Source: Anaerolineae bacterium
GTDB lineage: Bacteria; Chloroflexota; Anaerolineae; B4-G1
Reading direction: 5' to 3'
Length of the DNA stretch: 29,162 nt
NCBI GenBank assembly: GCA_030612585.1
Contig: JAUWNP010000037.1
Coordinates: 1-29,162, forward strand
Within the stretch, counting starts at the first letter, position 1. The number at the start of each line of letters is the position of its first letter. This document shows, piece after piece, positions 12,218 to 19,770 of the stretch. A program made the translations under genes and the position numbers. The notes beneath the pieces were generated by a model. The model saw only the letters and a program-made list of their open reading frames with translations. It did not search any database and had not been told where the DNA came from.

Positions 12218-14098
12218 ATGGCAGTAACTAAGGCAGAAGTTCGATCGGGAGCCTATTATGACTCCGTGATCCTTATGCAATTGCAGCGCTCCCTGGCCAA
12301 CCTGCCTGGCGTCCTCGACGCTGGCGTGGTGATGGGGACCTACGCCAATAAGGACATCCTGGCCCAGAGTGACTTGCTGACGCCGGAGGCCCAGACCGCC
12401 GTGGCCGATGACCTGGTCATCGTGATTTGCGCCGAAGACGCTGCCACAGCCGAGGCCGCACTGGGCCAGGTGGATGGACTCCTCACCCGTCGCCGGGGGG
12501 GCTTCGAGCAGGAATACCGCCCCAGGAGCCTCGAATCGGCAGTTCAGATGCTGCCCGCTGCCCAATGGGTGCTCATCTCAGTTCCAGGTCGTTATGCCGC
12601 CGGCGTGGCCCGTCAGGCGCTGCGCCTGGGCAAGAACGTGTTCCTCTACAGCGACAACGTCTCCCTGGAAGACGAGACTGCGCTCAAGCAGACGGCGGCC
12701 GAGAGGGGACTACTGGTCATGGGGCCAGACTGCGGCACAGCCATCGTCAACGGAGTAGGACTGGGCTTCGCCAACCGGGTGCGCCGGGGGCCGATTGGAC
12801 TGGTCGCCGCGTCGGGAACGGGATTGCAGCAGGTGAGCGCCCGCATCCATCAGTTGGGGAGTGGCATCACTCACGCCCTCGGCACCGGCGGGCGCGATCT
12901 CTCCCAGGCAGTGGGTGCGGTGACGGCCCGCCAGGGACTTGACCTCCTCAGTCGTGACCCCGAAACGTGCGTCATCGTGCTCGTCTCCAAGCCGCCCTCC
13001 CCTACCGTCGCCGATGAGTTGCTGAGAGCCGCCCGGTCAGCGAGCAAGCCAGTCGTGGTGGATTTCATCGGTTATTCACCTCCGGCCCGGCAGGCAGACA
13101 ACCTTCACTTTGCCACCACCCTCGACGAGGCCGCCGACTTGGCTGTCCAGTTGGCCACCTCAACACCAGAGGCGGAACCTATTGGGCAGGCACAAGGCAC
13201 TGCCCCTATTGGGCAGGCACAAGGCACTGCCCCTATTGGGCAGGCACAAGGCACTGCCCCTATTGGGCAGGCACAAGGCACTGCCCCTACAGATCTGAAC
13301 CTGGACCGCTTCGCGCCGGGCCAATGTTACCTGCGGGGCCTCTTCTCCGGCGGCACCCTGGCCTACGAATCCCTGCTGATCCTACAGGGCTACCTGCCCG
13401 CCGTCTACTCGAACGCCCCGTTGGACAAAGAATATCGCCTGGCCAACTCGCTGGTCAGCCAGGCCCACACCATCGTTGACCTGGGCGAGGACGAGTTCAC
13501 GGTGGGCCGTTTGCATCCCATGATGGACAACGACCTGCGCATCCGGCGGCTACAACAGGAGGCCGGTGACCCGGAGGTGGCCGTCATCCTGCTCGACGTA
13601 GTACTGGGCTACGGCGCGCACCCCGACCCGGCCGGCGAATTAGCCCCCGCCATCGCCAAAGCGCGTGCGGGGGCAGAACGAGCCGGCCGATACCTGGAGG
13701 TAGTCGCCGTCGTAGTCGGCACCGACGAGGACCCACAAGGCTTCGACACTCAGGTGCAACAACTCGAAGCCGCCGGAGCGCGGGTGGAAACCAGCAACGA
13801 AGCCGCCGTCCGCCACACCGGTCGCTTGCTACAATCCCTCAACCCAATACCCAATACCCAATACCCAATATCCAATATCCAATACCCAATATCTAATACC
13901 CAATATCCAACACCCGTAGACCTGGCCGTACTGCACCAGCCCCTGGCCGCCATCAACGGCGGGCTGGAATCGTTCGCCGAGAGCCTGGTGGCCCAGGACG
14001 CGCCGGTGATTCAGGTAGACTGGCAGCCCCCGGCCGGCGGCAACGAGAGACTGATGGCGATCCTGGAGCGGATGGGGCGAAGGGACGAAGGACGATAG
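12218..14098 (+). CDS. fdrA: FdrA family protein (AllF-like carbamoyltransferase subunit) with repeat insertions
   Basis: The protein resembles the alpha subunit of succinyl-CoA synthetase: MGPDCGTAIVNGVGLGFAN, then LVAASGTGLQQVSARIH and ITHALGTGGRDLSQAVG, and a second half with VVLGYGAHPDPAGELAPAI. In E. coli FdrA (AllF), with AllG (DUF1116) and AllH, forms oxamate carbamoyltransferase, which splits oxalurate with phosphate into oxamate and carbamoyl phosphate. A DUF1116 gene is found at 22344. Length is 626 residues against about 555 for E. coli FdrA. Most of the excess comes from two in-frame low-complexity inserts: four PIGQAQGTA repeats at residues 321-356, and a heptanucleotide-encoded stretch at about 542-565. 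Both lie in likely linkers, so the enzyme may still fold. ATG 12218 has GGGAG five bases upstream. Confidence 0.88.
   Translation: MAVTKAEVRSGAYYDSVILMQLQRSLANLPGVLDAGVVMGTYANKDILAQSDLLTPEAQTAVADDLVIVICAEDAATAEAALGQVDGLLTRRRGGFEQEYRPRSLESAVQMLPAAQWVLISVPGRYAAGVARQALRLGKNVFLYSDNVSLEDETALKQTAAERGLLVMGPDCGTAIVNGVGLGFANRVRRGPIGLVAASGTGLQQVSARIHQLGSGITHALGTGGRDLSQAVGAVTARQGLDLLSRDPETCVIVLVSKPPSPTVADELLRAARSASKPVVVDFIGYSPPARQADNLHFATTLDEAADLAVQLATSTPEAEPIGQAQGTAPIGQAQGTAPIGQAQGTAPIGQAQGTAPTDLNLDRFAPGQCYLRGLFSGGTLAYESLLILQGYLPAVYSNAPLDKEYRLANSLVSQAHTIVDLGEDEFTVGRLHPMMDNDLRIRRLQQEAGDPEVAVILLDVVLGYGAHPDPAGELAPAIAKARAGAERAGRYLEVVAVVVGTDEDPQGFDTQVQQLEAAGARVETSNEAAVRHTGRLLQSLNPIPNTQYPISNIQYPISNTQYPTPVDLAVLHQPLAAINGGLESFAESLVAQDAPVIQVDWQPPAGGNERLMAILERMGRRDEGR
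13178..13285. repeat. 27-bp tandem repeat, four exact copies, inside fdrA
   Basis: Four identical 27-base units start with CCTATTGGGCAGGCAC and end with AAGGCACTGCC. Each is a small hairpin (GGGCAG...CTGCCC) and encodes PIGQAQGTA. Being a multiple of three, the array keeps the reading frame. It sits between the two halves of FdrA. Exact identity of the copies indicates recent expansion. Confidence 0.95.
13843..13912. repeat. Heptanucleotide array (CCCAATA)10 inside fdrA
   Basis: Ten consecutive seven-base units, consensus CCCAATA with T or C at the first position, lie within the fdrA reading frame and encode a Pro/Asn/Gln/Tyr-rich stretch. The same array, also ten units, is at 23868-23937 outside coding sequence. 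Short tandem heptamers of this kind are known in cyanobacteria and other filamentous bacteria. Confidence 0.9.
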
Positions 14099-14116
14099 AC
14101 GAAAGGAGATCCTACA

Positions 14117-15361
14117 ATGTCTTCAGAATTTGAACAGAACCTGGACAAGTACGCCGAGGTGATTGTTAGGGTAGGCCTCAATCTGCAACATGGACAGCGA
14201 TTGCTCATTACTCGAGCGCCACTTGAGCTAACCCCATTGGTACGGTTGATTGTGACAAAGGCCTACCAGGTTGGAGCCAGATTGGTTGATGTGATGTGGA
14301 ACGACGACCAACTGCGGTTGATCCGATTCCAGCACGCCCCCCGTGATTCCTTTGAGGAATTCCCGGAGTGGCGGGCTAATGCGGCGTTTGAAGCTGCCAA
14401 GGCTGGCGATGCGGTGCTCGGTCTCCTTGCTGAGAACCCCGATTTGCTTTTTGAGCAAGACCCCGAACTGATCGCCACTGTTTTTCAGACCAAGGTCAAG
14501 CACTTTAAGCCTTTCCGTGATCTGCAGTCCAAGAACGCGATGAACTGGGCAGTGGTCACCGCGCCGGTTGACGGTTGGACGGAGAAAGTCTTCCCTGATC
14601 TCCCTCCAGACGTTCGGGAAGCCAAGTTCTGGGACACCATCTTTGAGATCTGTCGCGTGAAGCAAGAAGACCCGGTTTCGGCCTGGCGAGGCCACGTCAA
14701 CGAGCTTGTCGCCCGGAGTGACTACCTGAACCATAAACAGTACACCGCTTTGAAACTGACCGCGCCCGGAACGGATTTGACAGTTGGTTTGCCCAGGGGG
14801 TACATCTGGAGAGGCGCTCGTATGACCAGCCAGAACGGTATCGACTTCACGGCCAACATACCGACTGAGGAAGTCTTCACAATGCCCCATAAAGACAAAA
14901 CGGAGGGCGTCGTCACCGCGACCAAGCCGCTCAGTTATGGTGGTGTTTTGATTGAGGACTTTAGCCTGACTTTCGCTGATGGTCGGGTCGTCAAAGCAAG
15001 CGCTGCTAAAGGTGAAGAGGTCCTTCGCAAATTGATTGAGACTGATGAGGGCGCGAGTCGATTAGGCGAAGTGGCGCTGGTGCCACACAGTTCTCCCATC
15101 TCGCAGTCGGGATTGCTCTTCTATAACACTCTCATTGACGAAAATGCATCCAATCATATCGCCCTGGGTCGGGCTTACAAATTCAGCATGGAGAACGGTG
15201 AGGCGATGTCTGACGATGAATTTGCGGCGGCTGGGGGCAATCATAGTCTCGTTCACGTTGATTTTATGATTGGCTCGGGCGAGATGGATGTTGACGGTCT
15301 GACGGAAGGTGGGGCAGCCGAACCGGTCATGCGCGGTGGGGAGTGGGCGTTTGAGGCGTGA
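14117..15361 (+). CDS. M29-family metallo-aminopeptidase
   Basis: The 414-residue product matches the M29 family (aminopeptidase T/AmpS/PepS) over its length. Metal ligands can be assigned: E252 in NIPTEEVFT, E318 in LGEVALVP, H347 in DENASNHIALG, Y354, and H380 with D382 in VHVDFMIGSGEMDV. Spacing is as in the Thermus enzyme shifted by two. Members remove N-terminal amino acids using two cobalt or zinc ions. AAAGGAGA precedes the ATG, 18 bases after the fdrA stop, so it is in the same transcription unit. In this setting the substrate may be a small amide or dipeptide-like intermediate rather than general peptides; that is inference. Confidence 0.92.
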   Translation: MSSEFEQNLDKYAEVIVRVGLNLQHGQRLLITRAPLELTPLVRLIVTKAYQVGARLVDVMWNDDQLRLIRFQHAPRDSFEEFPEWRANAAFEAAKAGDAVLGLLAENPDLLFEQDPELIATVFQTKVKHFKPFRDLQSKNAMNWAVVTAPVDGWTEKVFPDLPPDVREAKFWDTIFEICRVKQEDPVSAWRGHVNELVARSDYLNHKQYTALKLTAPGTDLTVGLPRGYIWRGARMTSQNGIDFTANIPTEEVFTMPHKDKTEGVVTATKPLSYGGVLIEDFSLTFADGRVVKASAAKGEEVLRKLIETDEGASRLGEVALVPHSSPISQSGLLFYNTLIDENASNHIALGRAYKFSMENGEAMSDDEFAAAGGNHSLVHVDFMIGSGEMDVDGLTEGGAAEPVMRGGEWAFEA

Positions 15362-15423
15362 TGGGATAGAAGCTACGTCACATTCAGGGCGATCGGATGA
15401 ACACGTGGTAAAGGAGGTGCACA

Positions 15424-16320
15424 GTGAAAGAGTTTGTCGCTGCCTGTGTGCAAATCGCCGTCACGCCTAACGACGTGCAGGCCAACATAAACAAGGGCAT
15501 CGCCTGGCTGGAAAAGGCTGTCAGCGAATACGAGGCCGAACTGGTCGTCTTCCCGGAGACGGTCACCACCACTTTCGTGACCGGCCTGGAGACGGAGGAG
15601 TTGTGGGACCTGGTGGACGAGGTCCCCGGCCGCATCACCCGCGACGTGCAGGCGGCCGCCAAATCGCTGGGCGTCCACGTAGTCTGGCCGTCGTACCGGC
15701 GCGGGCCGGAGCGTGGGATAATCTACAACTCGGCGATACTGATCGGGCCGGATGGGGAGATCATCGGCGTCTACGACAAGACGCATCCCTTCCCGCTGGA
15801 ACGGCGCGATTGCGGCGGCTGGGTGACCGTCGGCAACCGCGCCGACGTGTTTGAGACGGCCCTGGGCAGTATCGGCATGATCATCTGCTACGACGGCGAC
15901 TTCCCGGAACTTTCGCGGTTGCTGGCGGTGAAAGGCGCCGAGGTCATCGTCCGGCCATCGGCCCTCTTGCGCAGTTTCGACATTTGGTATATAACTAATG
16001 CTGCTCGCGCGTACGATAACCACGTCTACGTGGTCGCCACCAATTCGGTGGGGCCGGACGCCGGCGGCAGTTACTACTTCGGCCACAGCATGATCGTCAA
16101 CCCCATCGCCTGGCGCTTGGCCCAGGCCCGGGGCGGCGAGGAGATCATCGCTGCCAAACTGGATCCCGACCCACTGCGCTACGTGACGTGGGGCAGCAAG
16201 AGCCTGCAAGTTTTCGACCACCTGGAGGATCGCAACCTGGCGCTTTACGAGGGGATTCTCAAAGAGGCTCGCTCCCGGTTCGAGCCTGGGGAACGCATCC
16301 CTCGGATTGGGGATCTGTAA
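15424..16320 (+). CDS. Nitrilase-superfamily carbon-nitrogen hydrolase (amidase/carbamoylase type)
   Basis: GTG 15424 follows AAGGAGGT at 15411-15418. The 298-residue protein carries the nitrilase-superfamily catalytic set: E45 in VVFPET, K119 in VYDKTH and C155 in MIICYDGDFPE, plus E126 near the active site. Relatives hydrolyse amides or N-carbamoyl groups to acid and ammonia. Its position behind fdrA and an aminopeptidase gene suggests it acts on an amide made in the same pathway, such as an oxamate-like product; this is not proven. Its last ~470 bases are repeated almost identically at 17274-17745, in a truncated second copy. Confidence 0.92.
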   Translation: MKEFVAACVQIAVTPNDVQANINKGIAWLEKAVSEYEAELVVFPETVTTTFVTGLETEELWDLVDEVPGRITRDVQAAAKSLGVHVVWPSYRRGPERGIIYNSAILIGPDGEIIGVYDKTHPFPLERRDCGGWVTVGNRADVFETALGSIGMIICYDGDFPELSRLLAVKGAEVIVRPSALLRSFDIWYITNAARAYDNHVYVVATNSVGPDAGGSYYFGHSMIVNPIAWRLAQARGGEEIIAAKLDPDPLRYVTWGSKSLQVFDHLEDRNLALYEGILKEARSRFEPGERIPRIGDL

Positions 16321-16465
16321 TCAGGCCAAGTTTCGCCTGATAGTCCAGAGAAGGGTGGTCATATATTAATAGTTAGCACGCCCAACGCAAAACGACGCTA
16401 CTTTGTCATTGTGGGCATTGAAGCAGAGTATCTGAACGTGAGTTCAGCAATCCAAGTTTTTGTGG

Positions 16466-16471
16466 TACAAT
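16466..16471 (+). promoter_or_regulatory. Possible -10 box of the toxin-like/DUF2283 pair
   Basis: TACAAT at 16466-16471 lies 48 bases before the start codon. The hexamer 17 bases upstream (TTCAGC) is a poor -35 box. A promoter for the two-gene unit is expected here, but the match is weak. Confidence 0.3.
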
Positions 16472-16519
16472 TGTCCTGGGTTCATCAATCTTTCGTTGAT
16501 TTGTGGAAAAGGAAGCACC

Positions 16520-16849
16520 ATGCCTGACGGAAAACGCTGGACAACCCACGACACCTACGATAACCGCATTTACCTCACACACGAGCGTTGGAAACACATA
16601 ACCGAGCCATTCAACCATCCCGAAATGTCTGCCTACGAGGAACACTTGAAGGAAACAATTCGGCGAGGTCAGCGGAAACAAGACCCCCTGAACCCACGCA
16701 AGTACCGGTACACCAAGGCATTCGACGATTTGGCGGGGGACAACACACATGTCATCGCTACCGTGCTGTTCAGATTCAGCGAAGGTGAAGCTGGCGAGAT
16801 TGTTCTCAACAGCTACATCGTGACAGCGTATCAGAAAGAGATAGGGTGA
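16520..16849 (+). CDS. Putative BECR/RelE-like ribonuclease toxin, partner of DUF2283 protein
   Basis: Start ATG 16520 lies behind AAAAGGAAG. The 109-residue protein has a pattern seen in small nuclease-like toxins: DNRIYLTHERWKHITE, HPEMSAYEEHLKETIRRG, then RKYRYTKAF, HVIATVLFRF and a C-terminal NSYIVTAYQK. A His early in the fold, a Thr/Arg helix and a final VTAY strand are reminiscent of BrnT/PBECR-type proteins. The DUF2283 gene follows after four bases, a pairing often predicted to be a toxin-antitoxin unit. The pair sits exactly between a complete and a truncated nitrilase gene. Family membership is my motif reading, without a search. Confidence 0.5.
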   Translation: MPDGKRWTTHDTYDNRIYLTHERWKHITEPFNHPEMSAYEEHLKETIRRGQRKQDPLNPRKYRYTKAFDDLAGDNTHVIATVLFRFSEGEAGEIVLNSYIVTAYQKEIG

Positions 16850-16853
16850 AAAT

Positions 16854-17222
16854 ATGGGAGAGCCAATCTTTAACTACGACGAGATGAGCGATACTCTATA
16901 CATTTCGTTTCATCCTGGCGAAAAGGCAACAGGCATCGAATTGAACGACCACATTCTACTGCGTATTAACAAAAACGAGCGCAGGGCAATAGGGCTGACC
17001 TTTTTCGAGTATTCACTTCTGGCACAAAAAACGGAAATCGGCCCACGTAGCTTCCCTCTCTCTGGCCTTGCCCAATTGTCGAACGAGCTACAAAGAATCG
17101 TGCTGGACATTTTACTACGTCCGCCAGTAAGCAACATTCTTACTCTATCGACCTACACTCCTTCATTCGCAGAAACTGTACCCATCACGTCACTCCAGCC
17201 AGTACCGGTAACTGCTGGATAA
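16854..17222 (+). CDS. DUF2283 protein, putative antitoxin
   Basis: The N-terminal 50 residues are DUF2283: FNYDEMSDTLYISFHPGEKATGIELNDHILLRINKNERRAIGLTFFEY. This is the strand-rich pattern Y-D-x-x-x-D-x-L-Y-I followed by a hydrophobic 'I-G-L-x-x-x-x' turn. The remaining ~70 residues have no clear family. The gene starts four bases after the toxin-like gene and is translationally close-coupled. DUF2283 proteins commonly accompany small toxin-like genes. Neutralisation of the upstream product is inferred from that pairing. Confidence 0.6.
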   Translation: MGEPIFNYDEMSDTLYISFHPGEKATGIELNDHILLRINKNERRAIGLTFFEYSLLAQKTEIGPRSFPLSGLAQLSNELQRIVLDILLRPPVSNILTLSTYTPSFAETVPITSLQPVPVTAG

Positions 17223-17273
17223 ACCCACGCGTTGGTAGGTTAACGTCAGGTTAGGGCAATAGTGAGGGTTTTC

Positions 17274-17745
17274 GTTTGAGACGGCCCTGGGCAGCATCGG
17301 CATGATCATCTGCTACGACGGCGACTTTCCGGAACTTTCGCGCTTGCTGGCGGTGAAAGGAGCGGAGATCATCGTCCGGCCGTCGGCCCTCTTGCGCAGT
17401 TTCGACATTTGGTATATAACTAATGCTGCTCGCGCGTATGACAATCACGTCTACGTAGTCGCCACCAACTCGGTGGGGCCGGACGCCGGCGGCAGTTATT
17501 ACTTCGGCCACAGCATGATCGTCAACCCCATCGCCTGGCGATTGGCCCAGGCCCGGGGCGGAGAGGAGATCATCGCTGCCAAACTGGATCCCGACCCGCT
17601 GCGCTACGTGACCTGGGGCAGCAAAAGCCCGCAGATCTTTGACCACCTGGAGGATCGCAACCTGGAGCTTTACGAGGGGATTCTCAAAAAGGCTCGCTCC
17701 CGGTTTGAGCTTGGGGAGCGCATTCCGCGTCAGAATACGGATTAG
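17274..17745 (+). pseudogene. Truncated second copy of the nitrilase gene
   Basis: From GTTTGAGACGGCCCTGGGCA onward the sequence repeats 15850-16305 of the complete nitrilase gene with few differences. It covers FETALGSIGMIICYDGDFPE, with the catalytic Cys, to the C-terminus, then diverges after ERIPR and stops at TAG 17743-17745. The first ~140 residues, with the catalytic Glu and Lys, are missing, so no active enzyme is expected. Near-identity points to a recent duplication or to a recombination event that inserted the toxin-like pair between the copies. A fourth fdrA remnant follows at once. Confidence 0.9.
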
Positions 17746-17822
17746 CGGGCTACGGCTCTCACCCCGGCCCGACCAGCGGCAACGAAAAGTTGGCGGCGAT
17801 CCTGGCGCGGATGAGAGGGTAG
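17745..17822 (+). pseudogene. fdrA 3'-terminal remnant 4 (internally fused)
   Basis: In one frame the codons read AGYGSHPGPTSGNEKLAAIL and then ARMRG and TAG. The first part matches FdrA LGYGAHPDPAG; the second matches its extreme C-terminus PAGGNERLMAILERM. The ~140 residues between these motifs in the full protein are deleted. It starts at the stop codon of the truncated nitrilase and ends three bases before the next gene. The order nitrilase-fdrA is the reverse of that in the intact unit, pointing to a tandem or shuffled duplicate. Confidence 0.6.
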
Positions 17823-17824
17823 GG

Positions 17825-18373
17825 GTGAGCATCTCAAGAGAAATGGATATGCGCGAGATTACAGAGCATTTCAGTCAATCATTGAATCACTTCATCAATG
17901 CTGACCTTAACATGCTCCAGTATGATTCCAGTGAACGGGCAATATCACACAAACTTGCGGAACATATGAGCACTCACTTTGCCCCGTGGGACGTTGACTG
18001 CGAATACAACCGCATCGGAAAAGATAAGAAGCGAAAGCTAATGCACTGTTCCAAAGCGATTTTCATCGAAGCGAAGAAGAGAGGAGTGGTTCCCGATCAT
18101 TTCGCATCTCTGGAGGAACTCCAGAAAAGCAAGCATGCGACGGCAGTCTTTCCCGACATAATTGTGCATAGGCGCGGTAACCCGGACGCAAACCTGCTAG
18201 TCGTAGAAATCAAGAAAGCTAGCAATCCCGATGTTTCACTTGGATGGGATCAGTGGAAGGTACAGTTTCTCAAGTGCAATCTCGGGTATTCGGCCGGGGT
18301 ATTCGTAATCTTTGATACCGGAATTGATAGTGACTGCCGACAGGATCTTATCCATACCGTAGAGTGGCTTTAG
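17825..18373 (+). CDS. PD-(D/E)XK nuclease-like protein
   Basis: With GTG 17825 as start the product has 182 residues; ATG 17843 is an alternative, and longer frames run through the nitrilase and fdrA remnants. The restriction-endonuclease core is visible: VFPDIIVHRR with D111, followed by LLVVEIKKAS with E128 and K130, the PD...ExK pattern. An upstream acidic helix, SERAISHKLAEHM, has E37 as a further candidate ligand. It should be a metal-dependent nuclease or a DNA-binding relative. It stands just before the DUF4297/ABC set, 180 bases away, with similar AT-rich composition, and may belong to the same defence island. No methylase partner is seen. Confidence 0.65.
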   Translation: MSISREMDMREITEHFSQSLNHFINADLNMLQYDSSERAISHKLAEHMSTHFAPWDVDCEYNRIGKDKKRKLMHCSKAIFIEAKKRGVVPDHFASLEELQKSKHATAVFPDIIVHRRGNPDANLLVVEIKKASNPDVSLGWDQWKVQFLKCNLGYSAGVFVIFDTGIDSDCRQDLIHTVEWL

Positions 18374-18388
18374 GAGGTGGCTTAACAT

Positions 18389-18429
18389 CCGCTGCTGACG
18401 ACCGCTCTATCGGCGCTCGTCAACAGCGG
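18389..18429. terminator. Inverted repeat after the PD-(D/E)XK gene (terminator- or attC-like)
   Basis: CCGCTGCTGACGA (18389-18401) and TCGTCAACAGCGG (18417-18429) pair over 13 bases with one mismatch, around a 15-base loop. The left arm is preceded by GCTTAAC, which fits the attC R'' pattern RYYYAAC. No U-tract follows and no R' box is clear. Transcription stop or a recombination footprint are both possible. Confidence 0.4.
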
Positions 18430-18552
18430 TGCTTGGGTTCCGTTGTCGGTCTTGTTCAGTGAGGTGCCTTGGTTACTCCGGCGCGGCGGTTTATGCGCGC
18501 CCTGTTAGTGCGCTCAGAATGCAATCTACAGAATACTTGTGAGAAAGTAACT

Positions 18553-19758
18553 ATGTCTGACGAAAGCGAATCAACTGATTCAGCGGTTACGTCAACGCCC
18601 GATTTGACTGATGTTCGACAGCTTGACGATGGTGGCGCAACTGCCCTCATCGGGTTGAAGTATCAGTACCACTTTGCTGCCTATAAGTGCCTAGAAATGC
18701 TGATCAATCCGGGGCAGATTGAATATGTGGCTTGTGAGTTGCACGATGATGTGGCTATCAAATTGGAGAATGGTGCATACGAGTTCTATCAGGTGAAGGA
18801 AAGACGAGGAGAGCTGTGGAAAATCAGCACGCTAAAGTCAAAAGGAGTATGGGAACGCTTTTGGTGGCTAAAGGGTGAGTTCGGTGCAAACCACAAGTTC
18901 TTCTTCGTGAGTGATCAATCTGCCCAAAGTCGCGTCTCAAATAAGCCAGATTTGGGAAAGATGAAGGGCTTGACTGAAAGAGAACGATACTACTGCAATG
19001 AGTTGGAATTGATTGATGCTGACGGCTTGATTGATAAGTTGATGCAAGCCATTGGGGCGGATGATAAGGCCCAGGTCGAAGCCCTGTTTTGGAATACCAG
19101 GATACTAACGAGCTTTGAGCGTGAAGCGGGGCTATTTGCCATGAACCTGAATTCGCTGGAGCAACTACTACTGAGTCGCGGCATCGAATCAGATCTTCCA
19201 AGCCGTGTTAGGATTTATCGCTGTATCGTATCTGTTCTTGAAGATTCTGTTGCAGATCCACTACCCGGGCTCACGTATCGCGAACGGCTTGAGGCGCGCA
19301 AAACCGATTGTTCAAGGCTGGAGATGTGTCTCACAGGACCCTACAAGGATTTGCGTATCCCTACCTTCAGATTCGGTGAAGAAGAAACGCAGCAACGCAG
19401 CCTTCGCCAGAAGTCTGAAGACGGCAAGTTCCCAGAGCCCATCATAAGATACTTTCTGGACAGTCGTAATCGCTTTCAGTATCGTTATCGACAGGATGTG
19501 ATCCATAGTGTTGACTATCTATCTGAACTGCGCCTAAAGGTTTGGGATGTATGCTCGATTGCGAAAGTATCTGTAAGTCTCAATGGATTTCAGAGTCCTC
19601 TAAAAACATATGACACCATCAGCACGGAACTTAGACAGCTCGCGGTTGAAGAAAAGAAGAGCAATCCTCCCGTCGAGGTTAACTATATTTATCTGCATGG
19701 CATAATGTGTCAATTGACAGCTGAATGTGATAATGACTGGGTGTCAATAGGTCAATAG
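18553..19758 (+). CDS. DUF4297-type nuclease, effector of an ABC-3C-like system
   Basis: Start ATG 18553 gives 401 residues. The N-terminal domain follows DUF4297 nucleases: GGATALIGLKYQYHFAAYKCL (27-47), VACELHDDVAIKL with E62, D65 and D66, and YEFYQVKERRGEL with Q80 and K82. The E...DD...QVK set is the PD-(D/E)XK active site that in Cap4-type effectors cuts double-stranded DNA. The C-terminal half (~residues 250-401) has no family I recognise and probably contacts the partners. The next two genes, 12 bases away and then overlapping, encode a small middle component and an SMC-like ABC ATPase. That order matches ABC-three-component conflict systems. Anti-phage defence is inferred. Confidence 0.75.
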   Translation: MSDESESTDSAVTSTPDLTDVRQLDDGGATALIGLKYQYHFAAYKCLEMLINPGQIEYVACELHDDVAIKLENGAYEFYQVKERRGELWKISTLKSKGVWERFWWLKGEFGANHKFFFVSDQSAQSRVSNKPDLGKMKGLTERERYYCNELELIDADGLIDKLMQAIGADDKAQVEALFWNTRILTSFEREAGLFAMNLNSLEQLLLSRGIESDLPSRVRIYRCIVSVLEDSVADPLPGLTYRERLEARKTDCSRLEMCLTGPYKDLRIPTFRFGEEETQQRSLRQKSEDGKFPEPIIRYFLDSRNRFQYRYRQDVIHSVDYLSELRLKVWDVCSIAKVSVSLNGFQSPLKTYDTISTELRQLAVEEKKSNPPVEVNYIYLHGIMCQLTAECDNDWVSIGQ

Positions 19759-19770
19759 AATGAGGTCATT

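Noticed and set aside
13178..13285. CRISPR-like array (four 27-bp repeats)
   Set aside because: The units are contiguous without spacers, lie in a coding frame, and no cas gene is present.
15373..16221. Minus-strand frame of 282 residues opposite the nitrilase gene
   Set aside because: The nitrilase has full catalytic motifs on the plus strand; the antisense frame has none. The same applies to 17251-17832.
16372..16386. GTTAGCACGCCCAAC as an attC core before the toxin-like gene
   Set aside because: GTTAGCA does not fit GTTRRRY and no paired boxes are found; chance match.
17639..17824. N-terminal extension of the PD-(D/E)XK protein
   Set aside because: The upstream codons translate the nitrilase and fdrA remnants in the wrong frame; the gene starts at 17825 or 17843.
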